Part shown: piece by piece, positions 1 to 5,551 of the stretch
Layout of the letters: every line of letters begins with the position of its first letter
How positions within the stretch are numbered: position 1 is the stretch's first letter
Assembly (NCBI GenBank): GCA_003446315.1
Contig: DMBA01000247.1
Coordinates: 1-5,551, forward strand
DNA length: 5,551 bases
DNA from: Ruminococcus sp.
GTDB taxonomy: Bacteria; Bacillota; Clostridia; Oscillospirales; Ruminococcaceae
Direction of reading: 5' to 3'
Notes under the pieces: model-generated
Seen by the model: the letters and a program-made list of their open reading frames with translations, nothing else
Databases searched by the model: none
What the model was told of the DNA's origin: nothing
Program-made: the position numbers and the translations under genes

Positions 1-420
1 GATTCTCCGGCACATTGGACCGATATCTGTCTGCTGAATGAACAGGGCGAACGCATTGAAAAATTCCGCACCGGCGATACCGTCATTTTGCAGCTCACCT
101 ATGATGCCGATCCCGACCGCGCAGAGGAAGCACTCATCGGTCTTGCGCTCTATCGCGCCGATAAAGCACTCTGCTATGGTACCAATACCCAGCGGGAACG
201 GCTCAAACCGGTCAGATTGCAGGCGCATGGCGTGATCCGGTGTACCTTTGCACCGATGAATCTCATCGCCGGAACATATTGGTTTGATGTCGGTCTGCGC
301 AGAATGGATATGTTTGCTTATGACTACGCAGCCCAGGCTGTGCGGTTTACGGTCTATAATACAATAGATGAAACCGGTGTGACTCGTCTGGAACACACAT
401 GGGAGATCCCGGATGCTTAA
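1..420 (+). CDS. Polysaccharide ABC transporter ATP-binding protein (Wzt-like), C-terminal carbohydrate-binding domain, 5'-truncated by the window
   Basis: The frame is open from base 1 to a TAA at 418-420, giving 139 residues without a start. The sequence matches the pattern of the Wzt C-terminal domain, a beta-sandwich that follows the ATPase domain in transporters of finished O-antigen or other surface glycans. Visible landmarks, in order, are 'LLNEQGERIEKFRTGD' (the strand, 'd..G', 'f.tGd' pattern), 'GLALYRADKALCYGTNTQ' (the 'g..v.gtnT' pattern), 'GVIRCTFAPMNLIAGTYWFD' ('f..pnL..G.Y') and a closing 'RFTVYN...GVTRLEHTWEI' strand. In characterised systems this domain binds the non-reducing end of the glycan, often a terminal modification, and so selects finished chains for export. 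The Walker A, signature and Walker B motifs would lie upstream, outside the window. A permease gene probably lies further upstream. The next gene starts 26 nt downstream, so the two are probably co-transcribed. The family call is fairly sure; the glycan is unknown. Confidence 0.82.
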   Translation, partial: DSPAHWTDICLLNEQGERIEKFRTGDTVILQLTYDADPDRAEEALIGLALYRADKALCYGTNTQRERLKPVRLQAHGVIRCTFAPMNLIAGTYWFDVGLRRMDMFAYDYAAQAVRFTVYNTIDETGVTRLEHTWEIPDA

Positions 421-433
421 CCGAACCTTGGAA

Positions 434-439
434 AGGAAG
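434..439 (+). promoter_or_regulatory. Ribosome binding site of the glycosyltransferase-methyltransferase gene
   Basis: AGGAAG within GGAAAGGAAG lies 7 nt before the ATG at 447. An in-frame TGA at 441-443 excludes any earlier start, so this site and the ATG at 447 fix the N-terminus. No promoter or terminator fits in the 26-nt gap, which supports translation from the same mRNA as the upstream transporter gene. Confidence 0.75.
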
Positions 440-446
440 ATGAAAA

Positions 447-2837
447 ATGGGTCAGGACGAACTGGATAAGCGGCTGCGTGCGCTGCATAATACAGCGGAC
501 AGCTTTTCGATTCCGACTGTACCGGACGGAAGTTTCAAATCCGCTAAGAAACTCGGAAGAAAAATGACGGATTGGTATGTGCAGCCCTTCGGCGCGGCAC
601 AGAATGATTTCAATAATCAGACCGCCGATACCATCGCGGAACTGAAACGGCAGGTCGATCGGCTGCGGGAACAGATCGCGGAAACCGAAGAACGTACCAT
701 GCAGCGGGATGCCGATCTGAAACAGGAATTGCGGCAGGAACAGCGGAATGCGCTTGCCAGAAGCAATACGGCGCAGCAGCAAGCCTTCGAAGCGCTGACT
801 GCCAGTATTGACCGGACGCTGAGCTATACCGCGCCCGAACGCCGCAGCAGCGCCGGTGTGCTGCCGCTGACAAAACTGCCCGTCATCGGGACAGAAGCAC
901 TCTTTCAGGAATTCCGTGCCGTGCAGGGTGCGGACAGCTCTGAGGATGCACAGAAGGCGCTCGATGTGCTGGGCGCGGATTATCGCTCCCTGCTCGAAGA
1001 TTCCGTCCGGAAACTCACAAGCCCGCAGACCAGTAAGCCGATCGCGCTGGTCGTGCGCTCCTTTATGCAGAATGCCGGTATGGAAGCCATTCGCAATGAG
1101 GTCTGGGATCTCTATATGCTGCTGCGTGATGCAAGCCGCTATCCCGCCTGCATCCTCTCCATTGAACCCGATTCCGAACCGGAAGTCCGGCGCGGCGATG
1201 TGCATTATGTGCCCGAAAAACAAGTCTCCGATTGGCTGCGCCGCTTCGATCCGGCTTTGCTCATCTTCTGCGAGAGTACGTCCGGTATCCTGAAAGCTGC
1301 CGATCACAGCATGCTGCTGCGCAATGCCATTGTCCGGCTCAGCGGTCAGAATCCTTTGCAGGGTGTGCGGAGCAGCTCTATGCAGGAATTCGTGCACCTT
1401 TGCGATCTCGGTGTGCAGCATTACTGCACGGCATCGCAATATGCTGCGAATGTGATGGAAGAATACGGCTTCCGCAGACCCGAAGTGCTGTATCCCTATA
1501 TTGATCTGCAAAAACCGATCTTCTGCCGCAAACCGCGTGCGTTTGATCCGGCACATGTCACGATCGGATTTGCTTCTTCTCCGATGCTGCCGGAACAGTC
1601 TGAATCCCGCGGGATCCCCGCACTTTGTCAGGTCGTGCAGCAGAATCCGGATATGCACTTTATCGTGCTCTGGCGGGATGCAAAAAGCGTTCCCGTGCCA
1701 ACAGAACTCGAACAGGCGGAAAACTGTGAGGTGCGTCTCGGCAAATGCGATATGACTCAGTTCTTTGAGGAGATCGACTGCGTGCTCATCCCGTATGCAG
1801 ATGAGAACTTTAATCATGCATGCTCCCTCTCTGCCGTCGAAGGCATGATTATGGGTATCCCTGCGGTCGCAACCCCGGAAGCCGGTGTCTCGGAACTGAT
1901 CGACGCTTGCGGACTCGGTATCGTTGCAAACGGAACCGATGCCGATGCAATCAGCAATGCGCTCCGGCAGATCCCGGCACAGTATCCCGCTTTCCGTGAG
2001 GCGTGGCGCACCGAAAAATTGCTTGGTCTGATCTCCGGCAAGGCGTTTGTCCGCTTCGCTGAGGATTGCATCGCAGAATCCGTGCCGCAGGGCGTGCATA
2101 CACTCTATGAATGGGACCGGCAGCTTAAACAGGAAAACCGCCATCTCGTCAGGGGTGCTGCTGCGCTCAAGGCTTACTATCAGCGGCAAGAGGTCGCTTC
2201 TAATTATACCGAAGACCGGTTTACCGAATATCCGCAGAATTGCTTCGATCTGATGGAACGCAAGAGCGTTTCTGTCCTGCTGGAGCACTATCTCGCCGGA
2301 AATCCTGCCGCCGAATTGCTCGATCTCGCTTGCGGAAACGGCAGAATCATGCAGGAATTGCGTGCCTTCGGTCATTGCACTGCCTGCGATGCTTCTCCTG
2401 CGATGCTCAATGTCATCCGGGAACGCTTTGCAGATGATCCGCCGGATGTCAGGGAAGCCGATCTGCTCTCCTTTGAACCGGATCAGCAGTATGATGCGGT
2501 CACCATTTTCCGGTTTATCCGGCATTATGAATACGGCACCCGCAGACAGCTCTGGGCAAAGCTGCACCGCGCTTTGAAAGAAAACGGCGTGCTGCTCTTT
2601 GATGTCCCGAATGTGCGCTTCGAGATCCCGCACAGACAGAAAAACGGTTGGGGAAAATATCATATCTATGACGTTTTCTGGACACGCGCTTCCATCGAAA
2701 AGGAACTTGCCGATAACGGCTTCCGGCTCCTTGCTCTGGTGCCGGTCGGACAGGGATTGTATCCGATGCCCGCTGAATATCGCAATGAACCCATGACATG
2801 GACCGCTGCCGTGACACCGGTCAATACAGAATCATGA
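447..2837 (+). CDS. Multidomain surface-glycan enzyme: coiled coil + GT4-like glycosyltransferase + SAM-dependent methyltransferase
   Basis: This is a cytoplasmic protein of 796 residues with no signal peptide or membrane helix visible. Residues 34-56 hold a basic/aromatic segment (KKLGRKMTDWYVQPF, then AQNDFN) that resembles the N-terminal segment of other O-antigen and S-layer-glycan enzymes. Residues 60-125 are charged and Gln-rich and look like a coiled coil. Residues 145-185 (FQEFRAVQG..., ending in DYRSLL) are a short linker. Residues 198-545 look like a GT-B glycosyltransferase: an N-terminal Rossmann half, then TASQYAANVMEEYGF and VLYPYIDL, then the donor-side half with VEGMIMGIPAVATPEAGVSE at 464-483. 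The usual GT4 E-x7-E pair is incomplete: Glu465 is present but the first position is His457. Residues 580-796 are a class I methyltransferase: motif I LLDLACGNG at 624-632, acidic post-I CDAS at 647-650, YDAVTIFRFIRHYE at 682-695 and LKENGVLLFDVPN at 710-722. Its place behind a Wzt-type C-domain suggests that it adds a late sugar and/or a terminal methyl group before export. The domain calls are solid; sugar, acceptor and methylation site are unknown. Confidence 0.85.
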   Translation: MGQDELDKRLRALHNTADSFSIPTVPDGSFKSAKKLGRKMTDWYVQPFGAAQNDFNNQTADTIAELKRQVDRLREQIAETEERTMQRDADLKQELRQEQRNALARSNTAQQQAFEALTASIDRTLSYTAPERRSSAGVLPLTKLPVIGTEALFQEFRAVQGADSSEDAQKALDVLGADYRSLLEDSVRKLTSPQTSKPIALVVRSFMQNAGMEAIRNEVWDLYMLLRDASRYPACILSIEPDSEPEVRRGDVHYVPEKQVSDWLRRFDPALLIFCESTSGILKAADHSMLLRNAIVRLSGQNPLQGVRSSSMQEFVHLCDLGVQHYCTASQYAANVMEEYGFRRPEVLYPYIDLQKPIFCRKPRAFDPAHVTIGFASSPMLPEQSESRGIPALCQVVQQNPDMHFIVLWRDAKSVPVPTELEQAENCEVRLGKCDMTQFFEEIDCVLIPYADENFNHACSLSAVEGMIMGIPAVATPEAGVSELIDACGLGIVANGTDADAISNALRQIPAQYPAFREAWRTEKLLGLISGKAFVRFAEDCIAESVPQGVHTLYEWDRQLKQENRHLVRGAAALKAYYQRQEVASNYTEDRFTEYPQNCFDLMERKSVSVLLEHYLAGNPAAELLDLACGNGRIMQELRAFGHCTACDASPAMLNVIRERFADDPPDVREADLLSFEPDQQYDAVTIFRFIRHYEYGTRRQLWAKLHRALKENGVLLFDVPNVRFEIPHRQKNGWGKYHIYDVFWTRASIEKELADNGFRLLALVPVGQGLYPMPAEYRNEPMTWTAAVTPVNTES

Positions 2838-2846
2838 CGCAATCGG

Positions 2847-2888
2847 GCAGGGGAATCCGGACATCAGACGGATTCTCCTGCTTTTTTT
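2847..2888 (+). terminator. Intrinsic (Rho-independent) terminator of the polysaccharide operon
   Basis: The left arm GCAGGGGAATCCG (2847-2859) pairs with CGGATTCTCCTGC (2869-2881) over 13 positions with one G-U wobble. The loop is 9 nt (2860-2868) and a run of seven T follows at 2882-2888. It starts 9 nt after the TGA of the upstream gene, so it marks the end of the polysaccharide operon and separates it from ileS. Confidence 0.93.
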
Positions 2889-2898
2889 CGCTGTATGC

Positions 2899-2927
2899 TT
2901 GACTTTCCGTTGGGTTTGTGATATACT
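2899..2927 (+). promoter_or_regulatory. Sigma-A-type promoter for ileS, with extended -10
   Basis: TTGACT (2899-2904) and TATACT (2922-2927) are separated by exactly 17 nt, and TGA directly precedes the -10 hexamer, giving an extended -10 (TGnTATACT). Each hexamer differs from the consensus at one position. The predicted transcription start is near 2934-2936, leaving a 5' leader of about 40 nt. The site lies only 11 nt after the T-run of the upstream terminator, which is consistent with independent housekeeping expression of ileS. Confidence 0.87.
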
Positions 2928-2960
2928 AAACCTGTATGTTTTTACATGATTATACCGCAG

Positions 2961-2968
2961 AAAGGAAG
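2961..2968 (+). promoter_or_regulatory. Ribosome binding site of ileS
   Basis: AAAGGAAG lies 8 nt before the ATG at 2977. An in-frame TGA at 2947-2949 with no ATG, GTG or TTG between it and 2977 leaves this as the only plausible start. Confidence 0.8.
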
Positions 2969-2976
2969 TTCCGCCA

Positions 2977-5551
2977 ATGAGAATCTATCAGGCGCTTGAG
3001 AGCAGCCCGAAGCTCGCGCAGATTCAGAAGGACATGCTTGCGAAATGGAAGCAGGAAGATGTTTTTGAAAAATCCGTTCATAACGGTCAGAAAGAGGAGA
3101 TCGTCTTTTATGACGGCCCGCCTTTCCCGACCGGTATCCCGCATCACGGTACGGTGCTCGTTTCGTTCATCAAAGACCTGATCGCGCGTTATCACACCAT
3201 GAAGGGCTATTCTGTCCCGCGTGTATGGGGCTGGGACTGCCACGGTCTGCCCATCGAAACACAGGCTGAAAAGGCACTCGGCATCAACAGCAAGACTGAA
3301 ATTGAACGCAGCATCGGTATCGGTAAATTTAACGATGCCTGCCATGAGATCGTTTCCAAAAATAACGAAACATGGCGTGAATATGTCGATCAGATGGCTC
3401 GTTGGGTCGATTATGACGGCGCTTATAAAACCATGAACCTCTCCTATATGGAGTCCGTCATGTGGGCATTCAAGCAGTGCTATGATAAGGGGCTGATCTA
3501 TCGCAACTATCGCGTCACCCCTTACTGCTGCCGCTGCGAAACATCGCTTTCGATCTCCGATACAAGAGAATCTGACTCCACCCGTCCGCGTCAGGACAGA
3601 TGGATCATCACCAAGTTTAAGACCGACGAAACACTCGACGGCAAGCAGGTCTATTTCCTCGCATGGACAACCACCCCGTGGACGCTGCCCTCGAACCTCT
3701 GCCTTGCAGTCGGTGAAAACCTCGATTATGCATATGTTGCCGTTGCAGATGAAGTGTTCATCGCTTGTAAGGCAACACTCAGCCACTTCCCGAAAATCTT
3801 CGGCAAAAAGCCGGAAATTCTGAAGGAGTGCAAGGGCAGCGATCTGGTCGGCAAGACCTATGAGCCGCTGTTCCCGTATTTTGCAGATAAGGCACAGGAA
3901 GGTGCTTTCCGCGTTGTAACCGCAGATTATGTCGGCTCGGAAGAGGGTGTCGGTATCGTTCATACTGCACCGGCTTTCGGTGAGGACGACTACTGGACAT
4001 GCCGTAATCACAAGATCCCGATGGTCAATCCCGTTGACGAGAAAGGTCACTTCACAAAGGAAGTCACCGATTTCTATGTCGAAAAGGATGCAAAGACCGT
4101 CATCGAGATGAACCCGACCGTCATCCGCTTCCTCTATGACAACGGCAAGGCGGTTGCCGACGGCACAATCGAGCATAACTATCCGCACTGCTGGAGATGC
4201 CGCGAGCCGCTGATCTATAAGGCAATGGATGCATGGTATCTCGATATCGAAAAGCTCAAGCCGCGTCTTATTGAACTGAATAACAAGGAAGTCAACTGGG
4301 TGCCGGATTCCGTCAAGGACAGCCGCTTCGGTAAGTGGCTCGAAAATGCCCGCGACTGGAATATCTCCAGAAACCGCTATTGGTCTACCCCGATCCCGAT
4401 CTGGGAGTGCCCGGATTGCGGCGAGCGCGTTGTGCTCGGCAGCCTCGATGAGATCGAGCAGCGCAGCGGAAAGCGGCTCGATAACCTGCACCGTCAGTAT
4501 GTGGACGAAGTGACCTTCCCGTGCAAGTGCGGCGCAACTATGCACCGTGTACCGGAAGTCCTCGACTGCTGGTTTGAGTCCGGCTGCGTACCGTTCGCAC
4601 AGAAGCACTATCCGTTTGAAAACAAAGAATGGTTCGAGTCGCACTTCCCGTGTGATTTCATCGTCGAATATACCGGTCAGATCCGCTGCTGGTTCTACTA
4701 TCTGCATGTCATGGCAACCGCACTGTTTGACCGTCCTGCATTCAAGAACTGCGTCGTTCACGGCACGATTCTCGATGAAAACGGCAAGAAGCTCTCGAAA
4801 TCCAACCACAACTATACCGACCCGATGCAACTCATGAAGGAATTCGGTACGGACGCATTCCGCCTGTATCTGTTCCAGTCCAATGCAATGCTCGTCGGTG
4901 ACCTGCGCTTCAAGGACAGCGGCATCAAGGATATGCTCCAGCAGCTCATTCTGCCGCTTTGGAATGCATGCAACTTCTTCATTTCCTATGCAAATATCGA
5001 CGGCTACTGCCCGGATGAGATTCCGGTGCCGCAGTCGGATAATGAGCTTGACAAGTGGATCCTCGCCCTGCTCTACGAGACAGAACAGAAGATCACTGCC
5101 AATATGGAACAGTATTTCGTTAATCACTTCACCGATAACCTCGATGCGCTCATGGACGGTCTGACCAACTGGTTTATCCGCCGTTCCCGCCGCCGCTTCT
5201 GGGGTAAGGAAATGACTGCCGATAAGAAGAACGCTTACGATACGCTGCTCTATGTGCTCGTCAACACCTGCAAGCTGTTTGCACCGGCGGCTCCGGTTCT
5301 CTCGGATTATCTCTACCGTATCCTGACCGGTTCCGATTCCGTGCATCTGGCTGCATGGCCGCAGATTCCGGCAGAATTTGAAAATGCTGCGCTGCTCCAT
5401 GAGATCGACCTGACCAGAAATGTCATCTCGCTTGCACATGCGCTCCGCAGTAAGAATAATATCAAGATCCGTCAGCCGCTGAGCACACTCCGTGCAGCAC
5501 TCGTTTCCAAGGAAGCTGCGGAGATTGTTACCCGCTTCACCGATATCATCG
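2977..5551 (+). CDS. ileS: Isoleucyl-tRNA synthetase, eukaryotic-like/type 2 form, 3'-truncated by the window
   Basis: It charges tRNA-Ile with isoleucine in the cytoplasm, using ATP. The frame is open for 858 codons to the window edge; members of this type are usually about 1,030-1,060 residues, so part of the C-terminal anticodon-binding region is missing. In order: HIGH region YDGPPFPTGIPHHGT (45-59), WGWDCHGLPIE (84-94), CP1 editing domain with TTTPWTLPSN (231-240) and GVGIVHTAPAFGEDDY (324-339), RDWNISRNRYWSTPIPIW (459-476), Cys-rich metal-binding-like pairs (CPDC 478-481, CKC 516-518), VLDCWFESG (528-536), EYTGQIRCWFY (564-574), KLSKS loop (605-609), then the helical anticodon-binding domain, with IKIRQPLSTLRA (829-840). 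The editing threonines and the Asp of EDDY are kept. Oddities are Thr59 in place of the last His of HxGH, and Gly567 and Cys571 in place of the Asp and Gly of DQxRGW. The family is certain; whether it is the only IleRS or a second, antibiotic-tolerant copy cannot be told from this window. Confidence 0.96.
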   Translation, partial: MRIYQALESSPKLAQIQKDMLAKWKQEDVFEKSVHNGQKEEIVFYDGPPFPTGIPHHGTVLVSFIKDLIARYHTMKGYSVPRVWGWDCHGLPIETQAEKALGINSKTEIERSIGIGKFNDACHEIVSKNNETWREYVDQMARWVDYDGAYKTMNLSYMESVMWAFKQCYDKGLIYRNYRVTPYCCRCETSLSISDTRESDSTRPRQDRWIITKFKTDETLDGKQVYFLAWTTTPWTLPSNLCLAVGENLDYAYVAVADEVFIACKATLSHFPKIFGKKPEILKECKGSDLVGKTYEPLFPYFADKAQEGAFRVVTADYVGSEEGVGIVHTAPAFGEDDYWTCRNHKIPMVNPVDEKGHFTKEVTDFYVEKDAKTVIEMNPTVIRFLYDNGKAVADGTIEHNYPHCWRCREPLIYKAMDAWYLDIEKLKPRLIELNNKEVNWVPDSVKDSRFGKWLENARDWNISRNRYWSTPIPIWECPDCGERVVLGSLDEIEQRSGKRLDNLHRQYVDEVTFPCKCGATMHRVPEVLDCWFESGCVPFAQKHYPFENKEWFESHFPCDFIVEYTGQIRCWFYYLHVMATALFDRPAFKNCVVHGTILDENGKKLSKSNHNYTDPMQLMKEFGTDAFRLYLFQSNAMLVGDLRFKDSGIKDMLQQLILPLWNACNFFISYANIDGYCPDEIPVPQSDNELDKWILALLYETEQKITANMEQYFVNHFTDNLDALMDGLTNWFIRRSRRRFWGKEMTADKKNAYDTLLYVLVNTCKLFAPAAPVLSDYLYRILTGSDSVHLAAWPQIPAEFENAALLHEIDLTRNVISLAHALRSKNNIKIRQPLSTLRAALVSKEAAEIVTRFTDII

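Noticed and set aside
88..420. ATG at 88 as the start of a separate small gene
   Set aside because: The listed 110-codon frame lacks its own fitting context: the reading frame is open to base 1 and the conserved Wzt C-domain pattern begins before this point. Base 88 is also not the start of an ATG in a plausible gene with a ribosome binding site.
417..2663. 748-codon open frame on the minus strand opposite the glycosyltransferase-methyltransferase gene
   Set aside because: It is in exact codon register with the sense gene and stays open because TTA, CTA and TCA codons are absent there. Its Cys-, His- and Arg-rich product shows no recognisable domain, while the sense product has clear ones.
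2936..2947. Small palindrome ATGT-TTTT-ACAT at the predicted ileS transcription start
   Set aside because: A 4-bp AT-rich stem is too short and too weak to call an operator or an RNA structure, and such palindromes are expected by chance in an AT-rich leader.
2838..2976. T-box, riboswitch or small RNA in the intergenic region
   Set aside because: The 139 nt are accounted for by terminator, promoter and ribosome binding site; no further conserved structure is visible.
2950..5439. 829-codon open frame on the minus strand opposite ileS
   Set aside because: Same codon-register artefact. The sense strand encodes an unmistakable IleRS, and the antisense start and end do not match any ribosome binding site or terminator that I can see.
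1..5551. CRISPR array, insertion sequence, tRNA or rRNA gene, phage attachment site
   Set aside because: I saw no regularly spaced repeats, no transposase motifs or flanking inverted repeats, and no tRNA or rRNA signatures on either strand.

Overview
The window looks like part of a chromosome from a Gram-positive, clostridial bacterium, perhaps an Oscillospiraceae/Ruminococcaceae-type gut or rumen organism. This is inferred from base composition slightly above 50% GC (judged by eye), strong AGGA-type ribosome binding sites, a stem-plus-T7 terminator, a consensus sigma-A promoter and an operon for export of a surface polysaccharide. No marker fixes the genus. All three genes lie on the + strand.

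Region 1 (1-2837) is the 3' end of a surface-polysaccharide operon. It opens with the last 139 codons of an ABC transporter ATPase subunit; only its Wzt-type carbohydrate-binding C-terminal domain is inside the window. After a 26-nt gap comes a large multidomain enzyme of 796 residues: a conserved N-terminal basic/aromatic segment, a long coiled coil, a GT-B (family 4-like) glycosyltransferase domain and a C-terminal SAM-dependent methyltransferase domain. In known ABC-dependent O-antigen/glycan systems a terminal modification such as methylation stops chain growth, and the Wzt C-domain recognises that end for export. A methyltransferase-glycosyltransferase fusion directly behind a Wzt C-domain fits the same logic: last sugar and/or terminal methyl group, then recognition and export. 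That link is inference.

Region 2 (2838-2976) is a compact boundary: a strong intrinsic terminator for the polysaccharide operon, a near-consensus extended -10 promoter and a ribosome binding site. The leader between the predicted transcription start and the next start codon is only about 40 nt, so no T-box fits.

Region 3 (2977-5551) is the first 858 codons of an isoleucyl-tRNA synthetase (ileS), running off the right edge. It is the long, eukaryotic-like/type 2 form and carries unusual active-site signatures: HHGT in place of HxGH, and GQIRCW in place of the usual DQxRGW.

Throughout the window the sense codons TTA and CTA are absent and TCA occurs once, as the last sense codon of the middle gene. 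This explains the very long open frames on the opposite strand, which I regard as non-genes.
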